64,000 nt of DNA from an uncultured Rhodospirillaceae bacterium (GCA_903941105.1 CAJANL010000199.1:1-64000), one strand, 5' to 3'; shown: positions 46,440 to 54,178, numbered from the stretch's first letter. The notes: generated from the sequence alone by a model not told the origin. Program-made: numbers and translations.

Positions 46440-48368
46440 ATGCCGACCCTTGCACACCTCTCGATTCGCGGGCACACCTATACGTGGCGGCGGCGCCTGC
46501 CGGTGGCCGTTGCCGCCATCGCCGGTCGCAGCCATGTCGCCCGGTCGCTGCGGACCACCGACCGACGCCGGGCCCGGCTGGCGGCGCTGAAATTGGACTT
46601 AGCCTACGAGGAAGCGATGACCAAGCTGCTGATGACCTGGGGCGCTACCCCTCCGACCAAGCTGGAGATCGACGCCATCCTCGCCGACCTCTGCCGGGTC
46701 CTCATGGATGAGGTCGAAACCTGGGCGGCCACCCGGACACCCTTCGCCAATGCCCAGACCTTCGCCGATGAAGACGACTTTTTTGCCAACGGTGGCGACA
46801 TCATCGAGGAGCAGTTTTATTCCCCCATCGGGCAGCAAGACCATTGGGAGGCGTTGCTAGAAATCGCCGACTACGACGAGGCCAAGACACGGCTCAAACC
46901 GATCCTGATGGCGCGCGGCTATTCGGTCAATGAGGGTGACGTCGCCTTCAAGAAGTTGGCCTTGCAAGCCATGAAGACGGGCATCGCCGTATTCCGGCGG
47001 GCGTCGAAGGATGTCCTCGCTGCCCCCACCGACGATGATGTGGCGGAGCTATTAGGAGAGGCCACCCCGCCGGCCAGCTTGCCGGCGGTGGTTCCGCCGT
47101 CACCATTGCCCGTTGCTGTCCAGCCCGCCGCACCGACGGCGCCCGCCGTGAACCCCGATCCCACCCTGGCGGAGGCGTTCGACAATTTCATCGCCGACAA
47201 GATCGTCGCGGATTGGAGCCCCAAGGCCAAGCGAGAGGCGCAGACTACCAAGCGCTTGGCTCTCGACTACTTCGGAGCCGATTGCCGCGTCGGCGCCATC
47301 ACCAAGAAATGGGCTAAATCCTTTCGATCCGACTTGGCCGGCATCCCCAAGCTCCAAGGCAAAGGCCGTTTCGCCGGGCTGACAATGGCAGAGGTCATTG
47401 CGGCGGCGGAAGCCCTCAACGCCGCCTACGATGAGTTCGGGGTGCCCGAGGAGGACCTGGAGTGGCCGGGTCTCACGGGTGATGGGCGGGTAGCGAGGTT
47501 GGCGCTCAAGACCGTCAACAAGCACCTGAGCTACCTCTATGGCCTGTTTGAGGCCCTGGTCGCCGAGGAGGAAACGGTCAAGCAGAACCCGTTTGCCCGC
47601 CTTCGCTACAGCAAGGCGTCGATCGCCAAAAAGGTCAATGAGCAGCGGCAGGCCTGGAGCGACGTGGACATTCAGGCGCTGCTCGCCACCCCGATTTGGC
47701 AGGGTTGCGCAACCGAAGCTCGCCCGTCCTGGTCGGGCGATAAAGTTTACAAGAACGCTGGCTACTGGACGCCGCTACTCGGCATGCTGGCCGGGCTGAG
47801 GCTAGAGGAGGCTTGCCAGCTTGCCCCCGCCGACATCGAAGACATCCATGGCATCCCCTGCATCCACATCCGGCCCGGCGAAGGAAAGACGCTCAAGACC
47901 GCCGCCGCCATTCGGCAAATCCCAATCCATCCGCTGTTGATCAAAGCCGGCCTGCTGGATCACGCCGCCGCGATGCGGAAGGCGGGGCATCGCCAGCTCT
48001 TCCCCGAGCTCGAACGGGGTGGCCAGTTCCAGCTCCTAGGCTACCGTGTCTCGCGGCGGTTCACCGATTACCGACGTCAGTGCGGCCTCTACGAACCCGG
48101 CAAGGACTTCCATAGCCTGCGACACAGCTTTAACACTCACCTTTTCCACCGGAAGATCCCAGCCGAGATGATCAGCGTCTTGATGGGGCACAAACTCGAC
48201 GGTGAGACGGCTGGCCGCTACTTCAAAGGCTACGAGGGCGAGCACTTGGCTGAGGCCATCAGCAGGATCGACTACGGAATTGACGATCGCATTCTCAAGC
48301 CGATGGGCTACGTCAAAACCGACAATTGCTCAGCAAACGCAGAGCAAATGCACCCCGATGCCCTTTGA
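46440..48368 (+). CDS. Tyrosine-type site-specific integrase
   Basis: 642 aa from the ATG at 46440, just inside attL; the track frame starting at 46155 runs through the tRNA and is not meant. The N-terminal part (LSIRGHTYTWRRRLPVAVAAIAGRSHV) resembles DUF6538, found at the front of large integrases of proteobacterial islands. A Pro/Ala-rich linker lies near 220-245, then a SAM-like core-binding domain. The catalytic domain has Arg in LAGLRLEEACQL, Lys in GEGKTLKTA, H-x-x-R in FHSLRHSF, LMGH and Tyr in GRYFKGY, all present. It should catalyse integration at and excision from tRNA-Gln. Confidence 0.93.
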   Translation: MPTLAHLSIRGHTYTWRRRLPVAVAAIAGRSHVARSLRTTDRRRARLAALKLDLAYEEAMTKLLMTWGATPPTKLEIDAILADLCRVLMDEVETWAATRTPFANAQTFADEDDFFANGGDIIEEQFYSPIGQQDHWEALLEIADYDEAKTRLKPILMARGYSVNEGDVAFKKLALQAMKTGIAVFRRASKDVLAAPTDDDVAELLGEATPPASLPAVVPPSPLPVAVQPAAPTAPAVNPDPTLAEAFDNFIADKIVADWSPKAKREAQTTKRLALDYFGADCRVGAITKKWAKSFRSDLAGIPKLQGKGRFAGLTMAEVIAAAEALNAAYDEFGVPEEDLEWPGLTGDGRVARLALKTVNKHLSYLYGLFEALVAEEETVKQNPFARLRYSKASIAKKVNEQRQAWSDVDIQALLATPIWQGCATEARPSWSGDKVYKNAGYWTPLLGMLAGLRLEEACQLAPADIEDIHGIPCIHIRPGEGKTLKTAAAIRQIPIHPLLIKAGLLDHAAAMRKAGHRQLFPELERGGQFQLLGYRVSRRFTDYRRQCGLYEPGKDFHSLRHSFNTHLFHRKIPAEMISVLMGHKLDGETAGRYFKGYEGEHLAEAISRIDYGIDDRILKPMGYVKTDNCSANAEQMHPDAL

Positions 48369-48835
48369 AATTTAACGAAAATCCGACTCGGTGTCGTGGT
48401 TTAACGGCGCAGGCCAATGCGGCGGTGGATGGCGCCAACGGTTCGGAATTGGTGTTTCTTGGGGGGCAGGCAGGCCATCGCCTGCCCAAGCCCACCTGTT
48501 CGATAATTCTCGTTTGGCGTGTCCTTGCTTGAGGAATATCGCGTAAAGGCGGATAATTTCGATTAATAATTGCCGGTTCATTGACTTGGCGCGTTATGGT
48601 TGATTTCGGATAGGGCTGTTTTTTCGCCCGTGAGGGCGGTTGCGCGCCCCCCTTGGCACCTATGTTCCACGGGCCTTTTGGGCCGCTCTCTGTGATGCGG
48701 GTTGTTCCTCGCCGACGGGGATCACCCGATACTCACAGTTCTTCACATTATCATCCCGCCACCGACAGGAATACAGCCGCCACCATTTCCACGACACCAA
48801 TATCCGTAACTAGTAACGCAGCTAGGAACGGATCA
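48369..48835. other. Gene-free stretch inside the mobile element
   Basis: After the integrase stop a hairpin GGGCAGGC-aggccatc-GCCTGCCC (48463-48486) may act as terminator. From 48500 to 48620 the DNA is AT-rich (gcggataatttcgattaataattgcc), unlike the rest of the window, with TTGACT at about 48581 as a possible -35 box. No frame is convincing. This is a natural place for a promoter or control region of the element. Confidence 0.45.
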
Positions 48836-49276
48836 ATGCTCGAAAACATTCACAATGACCCCGACGAATCCGATGATGACGCCGCTCACAACGACGCTAT
48901 CTCTGACGACGATCTCCGTGCCCGTGGGCTGACCAAAGTAATGGCATGGGTCGAGGACAAGTCCGGCATCGAGACCAAGTCCAAGGCTGCCGGCCGGACG
49001 AGCCGACATCGTCAAAAATTGGCCGCGCTCGGTATCGTGCAATTTAATCTTGACGCCCCCGCCGCTGATGACGCCCGCGCCGCCCTTAAGGCCGCTGCCG
49101 CCGCGCTCATTAACGGTCAACTCGACTCCGGAACTCTCCACACCGTCGCCCTCGGCGCGGTGCCCGACCAAGGGGCGGCCGAAGGGCTGTCGGCCGATCT
49201 CGCGGCTTGCCAGCGGGCGTTAGAAGCCGGTGGGTGGCGGGGCTGGGCGGTGCGCCGCCTCGTCGGGATTGCTTAA
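48836..49276 (+). CDS. Hypothetical element protein, possible RHH-type DNA-binding protein
   Basis: 146 aa from the ATG at 48836, with AGGAA upstream. The first 25 residues are very acidic (DPDESDDDAAHND). The middle AGRTSRHRQKLAALGIVQFNL resembles the ribbon-helix-helix start of small antitoxin or MobC-like DNA-binding proteins, where R-x-R-L-x-x-x-G-h is followed by a beta strand. The C-terminal half is Ala-rich helix. It converges with the serine recombinase gene, the stops overlapping by 4 bp. A regulator of excision or mobilization is a guess. Confidence 0.55.
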   Translation: MLENIHNDPDESDDDAAHNDAISDDDLRARGLTKVMAWVEDKSGIETKSKAAGRTSRHRQKLAALGIVQFNLDAPAADDARAALKAAAAALINGQLDSGTLHTVALGAVPDQGAAEGLSADLAACQRALEAGGWRGWAVRRLVGIA

Positions 49277-49956
49277 TCGCCCGCGCATCGGGCGACCACA
49301 TTGCGGACGGTCGTCGGGTACCAGCGCCGGCCCCGGGCGGTGCGGATGCCGCGCGCGTTCAGGGCCTCGGCCACACCGGCAAACGTGGCGATGCCGGCCG
49401 CCTCAATCTGCTGGATGACGGGTCTTAGGGCGAGGGCAAACGAATCGGCGCGGTCACGTCCAGCGGCGGCTCCCCTGGCCGATGCCCGGCGCTGTTCTTC
49501 GTGGCGGCCGGGAATCGACCATCCGAGCCGCTGGCCGCGCGCCTTGGCCGCACCAAGGGCGGCCGATGTCCGGGCGCTAATCGCCTCGGCCTCGTGTTCC
49601 GCGACAGCCGCCATGATGTGGATCGTCAGCCTGTTCGCCTCTGGATAATCGCAAGCCAGGAATTCAACCCCGGCCACCATCAAACCTGAGATGAAGTGGA
49701 CGTTACGGGCTAGACGGTCGAGCTTGGCGATGACCAAGATGGCGCCATCCTGCCGGCAGCGGTCGAGGGCACGGGCGAGCGCCGGGCGGTCCACACGGCG
49801 TCCGGTTTCGATCTCAGTCTCCTCGCCGTTGACCACACCACCGACGCCCCGAACGTAGGCAGTGACCGCCGCCTGCTGGGCTTCAAGGCCTAGGCCGGAT
49901 TGCCCCTGGCGGTCGGTGCTGACGCGGTAATATGCGATGAACCTCTTGGCCTCCAT
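49273..49956 (-). CDS. Serine recombinase, resolvase/invertase family
   Basis: 227 aa from the ATG at 49956 (GGAG 8 bp upstream); a GTG at 49983 would add 9 residues. The catalytic domain has YRVSTDRQGQSGLGLEAQ with the nucleophile Ser, LVIAKLDRLARNVHFISGL with the active-site Arg pair, and AEHEAEAISART. The C-terminal HTH part has GIATFAGVAEALNARGIRTARG and the minor-groove segment WYPTTVRNVV. It is of resolvase size, not a large serine integrase. It may resolve dimers of the excised circle or relaxed intermediates. It lies 45 bp after the relaxase gene. Confidence 0.92.
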   Translation of the reverse strand: MEAKRFIAYYRVSTDRQGQSGLGLEAQQAAVTAYVRGVGGVVNGEETEIETGRRVDRPALARALDRCRQDGAILVIAKLDRLARNVHFISGLMVAGVEFLACDYPEANRLTIHIMAAVAEHEAEAISARTSAALGAAKARGQRLGWSIPGRHEEQRRASARGAAAGRDRADSFALALRPVIQQIEAAGIATFAGVAEALNARGIRTARGRRWYPTTVRNVVARCAGD

Positions 49957-50001
49957 GGCCGTTCTCCGTTCAGTTAGAAACACGCTACGTTCGTTGGGGA
50001 T

Positions 50002-51273
50002 TTACAACTCGGGGCCGGCCCGCTGATGCGCCCGCATAGGGGTCGCCGGCGGCGGCGCCTTCGGCCCCCATGACGCGGTTGATCGGCTCGGGGTGATGCG
50101 GCGCCAATCCACCCGGCCGAACACGGCGGCCATCGCCGAGCCGGCGGCGGCAACCGACTGCCCAACCCGCCGTCCGACTGCTTCGGCCTGGGCGATCAGT
50201 GCCACCAGCGCAGAAGGACGGTAGCGGCCAGGGCGATCCCGGCGCCGGTCGTCAGCCACAGCAGGGGCGTCCCCACCCTCGGCGACACCGGCGGCCGGGC
50301 CGCAAGGCGGCTCAACTGCGCGGTCAACTCGGAAAGCTGCTGAGTCACCGCCTGAAGCGACCTGACCGGCTCCTTGAAGCCGGCCAGCGTCGCCTGCGTC
50401 TGCTGTGCCAATCGGTCGATACCCTGGGCGGCCGTGGCGATCCGGGCCTGGGCTGCCCTTGTGTCCGCAAGGTTGTGAACGAAGAATTCCGTCGGGTCCT
50501 GATCCATGATCGTCGTGCTCCTGCTGCTGAGCGTGGGCGGCGTTGAGGCGCCGCACCAGCGCGTTGGTTTCGGCGCGGGTGCTGCCCTCGTCGATCTCGG
50601 CCCAGGCACGATTGCCGGGGCCGGAAGTGGTCTTGCTGGTGGCGGCCTGGCCCTTGTCGGCGATGGCGCGGGCGCGCGGCCCCTCGTGGATCGTGGGCAG
50701 GCGGTCGATGCCGCGATCTCGGTACGATCGATGGTCGATCATGCTCTCGGGGCCGTAGCCCCAGGCCGTCATCATCCCGTTATGGATTTCTGTCCAGGCG
50801 GCCCGAAGGGCCTCCAGCGCCCCCTTGCGGGACATGCCGATGATCTTCGAAGGCCGTCCGCCCTTGCCCCCCGGCGGGCGCGGCCATGGCTCGTCGTAGG
50901 CGGCGATGTGGGCGTGCGGGTTGGCGGCCGCCCTGCCCTGGGCGTGGAGGACGGCAACGTAGGGAGCGGCGCCCTGGGTAATGTGCTCGGCCAGGGCGGT
51001 CATCAGCGCCACTTGTTGCGCCCTCGTCGCCTCCAGCGGCAACGCGACGATGATTTTTTCGACGATGCGGCCGTTCTTCCCCGCAGCGGCCGCCCGCGCG
51101 GCACAATATTCCCGCAATGCGGGTCTGCTGTGGTCGGCGAGGCCGGTGCGTTGATCGACCACCTCGACCGTCGTCCGCGAGTGAACGATGTAGATCAGGT
51201 GCCCGGCCGTCCGGCCCTTGGCCCCCAGCTCATGGATGGCGATGTGGTCGTGGTCGAGGCTGTAGAGGGCCAT
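50002..51273 (-). CDS. MobA/MobL-like relaxase
   Basis: 423 aa. MALYSLDHDHIAIHELGAKG is the N-terminal segment, in which relaxases carry the catalytic Tyr; AVLHAQGRAAANPHAHIAAYDE near residue 119 is the H-...-N-P-H-x-H metal motif. It should nick at oriT and lead the strand to a recipient. Residues about 260-355 overlap another gene in a different frame and look like arginine/glycine-rich shadow; the last 65 residues (VALIAQAEAVGRR...) again look like real protein and might be a separate product from a GTG near 50207. It overlaps the 130-aa gene by TGATG. Confidence 0.78.
   Translation of the reverse strand: MALYSLDHDHIAIHELGAKGRTAGHLIYIVHSRTTVEVVDQRTGLADHSRPALREYCAARAAAAGKNGRIVEKIIVALPLEATRAQQVALMTALAEHITQGAAPYVAVLHAQGRAAANPHAHIAAYDEPWPRPPGGKGGRPSKIIGMSRKGALEALRAAWTEIHNGMMTAWGYGPESMIDHRSYRDRGIDRLPTIHEGPRARAIADKGQAATSKTTSGPGNRAWAEIDEGSTRAETNALVRRLNAAHAQQQEHDDHGSGPDGILRSQPCGHKGSPGPDRHGRPGYRPIGTADAGDAGRLQGAGQVASGGDSAAFRVDRAVEPPCGPAAGVAEGGDAPAVADDRRRDRPGRYRPSALVALIAQAEAVGRRVGQSVAAAGSAMAAVFGRVDWRRITPSRSTASWGPKAPPPATPMRAHQRAGPEL
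50196..50507 (-). CDS. Small membrane protein nested in the relaxase gene, MobB-like
   Basis: 103 aa from the ATG at 50507 (AGGAG upstream), in another frame inside the relaxase gene. MDQDPTEFFVHNLADTRAAQ leads into a long Gln/Leu-rich helix of coiled-coil type (LAQQTQATLAGFKEPVRSLQ), then one C-terminal membrane helix (LLWLTTGAGIALAATVLLRWW). Composition is natural, whereas the relaxase frame is shadow-like here. In RSF1010 the mobB gene is nested in mobA and encodes a membrane protein that helps contact with the transfer machine; this has the same layout. No sequence kinship is claimed. Confidence 0.7.
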   Translation of the reverse strand: MDQDPTEFFVHNLADTRAAQARIATAAQGIDRLAQQTQATLAGFKEPVRSLQAVTQQLSELTAQLSRLAARPPVSPRVGTPLLWLTTGAGIALAATVLLRWWH

Positions 51274-51665
51274 CAGCGGGTAACCCCGAATGGGGTTACC
51301 CTGAGGTGCGCCCTCCTCCCTCCTTCTTGTCCTGCCTTCCTCCCGGTCCCTTCCCAGCCAGGGCGCCGGAACCGCCCGGCCAACCGGGCGGCAATGTGGA
51401 GGTCATGGGCGAAGACGTCGGCAGCGACCCCCCAGGCGCGAACGGCGAGCCAGACGGCAACGGCGTTGTCGTTGTCGAAGTTGGCGTCCAGGGCGACAGC
51501 GAGGTCCGCGAGGTCGCGGTTATCCGGCTGTCCTGTTTCGACGATCCGGCGAACGAGGCCGACGAAGGCGGTGGCGTGTTGGTGCTGCACGGGGTATCTC
51601 GATTGGTGGCTCCAATCGGGATATGGGCGCAGCGCGAAGGCGCCGAAGGGTGTTTTTGCGGCCAC
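51273..51665 (-). CDS. Hypothetical protein, first gene of the mob operon
   Basis: 130 aa from a GTG at 51665. The core (LADLAVALDANFDNDNAVAVWLAVRAWGVAADVFAHDLHIAARL) is helical, and the C-terminal 30 residues are basic and Gly-rich (GRFRRPGWEGTGRKAGQEGGRR). Its end overlaps the relaxase start (TGATG), so it is translated with it. Position directly after the oriT candidate and before the relaxase fits a MobC-type accessory protein, but no MobC motif is seen. Confidence 0.55.
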   Translation of the reverse strand: MAAKTPFGAFALRPYPDWSHQSRYPVQHQHATAFVGLVRRIVETGQPDNRDLADLAVALDANFDNDNAVAVWLAVRAWGVAADVFAHDLHIAARLAGRFRRPGWEGTGRKAGQEGGRRAHLRVTPFGVTR

Positions 51666-51684
51666 CCCGGCTACGAGCCGGAAG

Positions 51685-51736
51685 CCAGGGCCATAGCGTC
51701 CGCCGTCAGGCGGAGGCTTAAATCCCCTTGCCCTGG
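51685..51736. other. Nested inverted repeats, candidate oriT
   Basis: CCAGGGC (51685-51691) pairs with GCCCTGG (51730-51736), and inside lies TCCGCC-gtca-GGCGGA (51699-51714). The site is between the leftward mob operon and the rightward permease gene, where oriT regions of mobilizable elements usually lie. It could instead be a terminator or operator. Confidence 0.4.
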
Positions 51737-51801
51737 GTCCAAGGCGGCAGCATTATCAACCTCGCTCAACACGCAGTCGCATAATTTTTCGGGAGTTGAA
51801 C

Positions 51802-52401
51802 ATGGGCAGATTCATTAAGATCATTGGCGCGGCGGTCGCCGTCGTTCTGGCCTCCGGGGCCGCCGAAGCTCATACTTTCGGTTTGCATGGGGCCGGTTTC
51901 GAACACGGTTTCGGCCACCCCTTCGGTGGCCTTGATCACCTTCTGGCGATGGTGACCGTTGGCTTATGGGCTGCCCAGCGCGGCGGCAGGGCCGTCTGGT
52001 TGGTCCCGGCCACCTTCATGGCTGCGATGGTCTTTGGCGGCCTGCTCGGACTGGAAGGTATCGCGCTGCCGATGGTCGAACTCGGCATTGCGGCGTCGCT
52101 GATGGTCCTCGGCTCCGTCGTGGCCTTTTCGTTCCAACCGCCGCTGTGGGTTGGCATGAGCATGGTGGCGGCGTTCGCCATCTTCCATGGGCACGCACAT
52201 GGCGCCGAAATGCCCGAGGCTGCATCGCCGGTCCTCTATGCGGTGGGTTTCCTGCTCGCAACGGGCCTACTTCATTCCATCGGCGTCTCCGCCTGCCTGT
52301 TGGCTCGCCGCAAGGAAGTGTTTGCCACCTTCGCGGATCGGGCGATTCGCTCGGCCGGCGCCGTTGTCGCCGCCAGCGGGGTGCTGTTCGCGTTTCTATG
52401 A
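51802..52401 (+). CDS. HupE/UreJ family metal permease
   Basis: 199 aa from the ATG at 51802 (GGGAG 7 bp upstream). A cleaved signal-like first helix ending AEAHTFG is followed by HGFGHPFGGLDHLLAMVTVGLWAAQ, the His/Asp motif of HupE/UreJ, and AIFHGHAHGAEMPEA, the second His-rich metal motif. Six to seven membrane segments. Members move nickel or cobalt, often for hydrogenase or urease, neither of which is in the window. It is the only evident cargo of the mobile element. A hairpin follows. Confidence 0.9.
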   Translation: MGRFIKIIGAAVAVVLASGAAEAHTFGLHGAGFEHGFGHPFGGLDHLLAMVTVGLWAAQRGGRAVWLVPATFMAAMVFGGLLGLEGIALPMVELGIAASLMVLGSVVAFSFQPPLWVGMSMVAAFAIFHGHAHGAEMPEAASPVLYAVGFLLATGLLHSIGVSACLLARRKEVFATFADRAIRSAGAVVAASGVLFAFL

Positions 52402-52684
52402 CATGATTGGGGTGGGGTAGCGCGCTGGTTGCCTGCCTCACCTCCTCAGTCAAGGGGGGCAGGGCACCGCCCTGCGGCGAGCATCATCGCCATATCCGCC
52501 CCCACCTGGTCGGCCCGCGCGGTTGGCCTCGCCGCCCCACCGCCGTCCTCGCGTCCTGCCGAGCAATCCGGCGTAACCGCCGGCACAGCCGCCGTTGCCT
52601 GTGGCACACCGTTGTGGCACATTTCACCCCATCCCTGTTGGCCTTCACCCTGGAGGCCGAGGAAATGTGCGACGCTGCGGGACC
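52402..52684. other. Right arm of the mobile element without a gene
   Basis: Apart from the hairpin at 52459-52475 nothing can be recognised. The track ORFs are Arg/Pro-rich shadows. The stretch ends at the right attachment repeat. Confidence 0.4.
52459..52475 (+). terminator. Hairpin after the HupE-type gene
   Basis: GCAGGGC-acc-GCCCTGC, a perfect 7-bp stem 58 bp after the stop, without a T-run. Confidence 0.4.
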
Positions 52685-52709
52685 GGTTCGAATCCCTGTC
52701 CCCCAGCCA
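52685..52709 (+). repeat. Attachment site copy attR
   Basis: A 25-bp exact copy of the tRNA-Gln 3' end (GGTTCGAATCCCTGTCCCCC plus AGCCA) without the rest of a tRNA. It marks the right junction of the element; the sequence beyond should be the original flank of the tRNA gene. Confidence 0.9.
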
Positions 52710-52724
52710 ACTTTTGCTGAAATC

Positions 52725-52752
52725 AAGCGGCTCCCGCGCCGCGAGGCCGCTT
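52725..52752. terminator. Hairpin between attR and the histidine kinase gene
   Basis: AAGCGGC pairs with GCCGCTT around a CG-rich loop. It was probably the original terminator of tRNA-Gln and also ends the leftward kinase operon, whose last stop overlaps it. Confidence 0.45.
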
Positions 52753-53780
52753 CATCGAGGTGCGGTCTCAGGCGCCACCTTCGGGAAGAGCACGGTGAAG
52801 GTCGTCCCGTGGCCCACCGTGCTGTCGCAGGATAATGTACCGGCCAGCGGGCCGGTGGCCAGGTTGTAGGCGATGTGCAGGCCGAGGCCGGCGCCGCCGC
52901 TGCCGCGTCGGGTGGTGAAAAAGGGGTCGAAGATGCGCTTCAGGTTGGTCTCGGGGATACCCTTGCCGTCGTCGGAATAGACCAACCGTACCAGTTCGCC
53001 CTCCAGCCGCACCACCAGCGACAACCGCCCGCGCCGGCCGGGCTCGTAGGCATGCACCACTGAATTCATCACCAGATTGGTCAGAATCTGCGACAGGGCG
53101 CCGGGAAATCCGTCGACGCTGACCCCCGGCTGGCAGTCCAATTCCACCGTGTGGCCACCCAGGCGAAGGCCTGGGCTGAGGCTGGACATGGTCTCGCGGA
53201 CACTGGCGGCGACGTCGAAGGGGCGACGCTCGGCGCTGGTCCGGTCCACCGCCACCTGCTTGAAGCTGCGGATCAACGCCGCCGCCCGCTCGCAGTTGGC
53301 CAGCACCAGCCGCGAGGTATCACCGGCGGTGGCCATGAAGCGCTCGAACTCGTCGATGGCGATGTCGTCGGCCTCGAACAGGCGGCGCATCTCGCGCACG
53401 GCGTCGTCGAGGTGCGACGCGCAGGACAGGGCGATTCCCACCGGCGTATTGATCTCGTGCGCCACCCCGGCCACCAGGGCTCCCAGCGAAGCCAGCTTTT
53501 CCGACTGCACCAGGTTCGCCTGGGTCTCTTCCAGACGGGCCAGGGCGTCTTCGGCTTCGGTGCGGCGGCGCTCCAGTTCGTGATTGAGGTTGGCCAACTG
53601 ACCCTGCAGGCGGTCGGACACCTTTACCAGCCGACGCTGCTCGCGCACGCTGCGGCGGAAAGCCTCCATCAGGGCGACGACACCGTCCCGCACCTCCTCG
53701 GGCTGGTCCGCCACGCGGAGCCGCAGCGCCTCGGCCTCTTCAAGGATGCGGTCCTCGGCGGCGAAAAGGTTGAAGGCCAT
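52752..53780 (-). CDS. Cytosolic sensor histidine kinase
   Basis: 342 aa, no membrane helix. Residues 25-95 are a coiled coil (LEEAEALRLRVADQPEEVRD to LARLEETQANLVQSEKLASLG). HisKA has ALVAGVAHEINTPVGIALS, with His near 107. The ATPase has N-box LTNLVMNSVVHAY, DDGKGIPETNLKRIFDPFFTTRRG and GAGLGLHIAYNLA. It is the HAMP-less 4-type kinase often used with phosphatase-like partners. It overlaps the SiaC-like gene by one base region (stop/start at 53780), so it is coupled to the SiaB-SiaC pair and may take input from it. Confidence 0.9.
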   Translation of the reverse strand: MAFNLFAAEDRILEEAEALRLRVADQPEEVRDGVVALMEAFRRSVREQRRLVKVSDRLQGQLANLNHELERRRTEAEDALARLEETQANLVQSEKLASLGALVAGVAHEINTPVGIALSCASHLDDAVREMRRLFEADDIAIDEFERFMATAGDTSRLVLANCERAAALIRSFKQVAVDRTSAERRPFDVAASVRETMSSLSPGLRLGGHTVELDCQPGVSVDGFPGALSQILTNLVMNSVVHAYEPGRRGRLSLVVRLEGELVRLVYSDDGKGIPETNLKRIFDPFFTTRRGSGGAGLGLHIAYNLATGPLAGTLSCDSTVGHGTTFTVLFPKVAPETAPR

Positions 53781-54178
53781 CAGCCGCCTCCCTTGATCTC
53801 CACCAGACGGAAGGAGACATGGGCGAGATCCTCGGAGAAATCCTCGCCGAACTCCTTCATGGTCTCGTCATCCGCAGCATAGCGCCAGTCAACCGTGACC
53901 GAGGTGCCGCCGCCGGCGGCGCGATCGAGCAATTGGAAAATATTCATCAACGCCTTGGCGCTGGAACTGTTGAAATAGACCAACTCGAATTCGACAGCCA
54001 CCGGCTCGCGGCCGCCGTCGGCGAAGAATTGGTTGAGCCAGGCGAAGATCGGCCCGAATACCGCCGAAGCGTCCTCCGGGTAGGATTCACCGCGAATAGC
54101 GAGCGTCCGGGCGACGGCGTCGAACCGCACTTCGGGGGAGCGCTCGAAAGCATCGATAATCAGGCTGTCCATGGTCAA
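53780..54178 (-). CDS. SiaC-family regulatory phosphoprotein
   Basis: 132 aa. VRFDAVARTLAIRGESYPEDASAVFGPIFAWLNQF and the core ELVYFNSSSAKALMNIFQLLD are typical of SiaC (DUF1987). In Pseudomonas SiaC is switched by phosphorylation on a residue in this core: the kinase SiaB phosphorylates it, the PP2C phosphatase SiaA removes the phosphate, and unphosphorylated SiaC activates the diguanylate cyclase SiaD. Here the core has three Ser in a row. It overlaps siaB by 4 bp (ATGA). No SiaA or SiaD gene is next to it; a histidine kinase follows instead. Confidence 0.85.
   Translation of the reverse strand: MTMDSLIIDAFERSPEVRFDAVARTLAIRGESYPEDASAVFGPIFAWLNQFFADGGREPVAVEFELVYFNSSSAKALMNIFQLLDRAAGGGTSVTVDWRYAADDETMKEFGEDFSEDLAHVSFRLVEIKGGG

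Larger units (their letters stand above)
46299..52709. mobile_element. Integrative mobilizable element in tRNA-Gln
   Basis: About 6.4 kb bounded by 25-bp direct repeats of the tRNA-Gln 3' end. Order: tyrosine integrase (+), RHH-like small gene (+), then leftward serine recombinase, MobA/MobL-like relaxase with a nested membrane-protein gene and an upstream unknown gene, a palindromic oriT candidate, and a HupE-type permease (+). There are no type IV secretion or coupling-protein genes, so it would rely on a helper for transfer. Chromosomal genes before and after it (BamF-like, histidine kinase) look native. No replication gene is seen. Confidence 0.85.

Noticed and set aside
50002-51273. Frameshift in the relaxase gene
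   Set aside because: The shadow-like stretch coincides with a complete nested gene with its own start, so an overlapping gene explains it better than a sequencing error.
51666-51801. Cobalamin riboswitch before the HupE-type gene
   Set aside because: The stretch is too short and lacks a B12 box; the palindromes fit oriT or an operator better.
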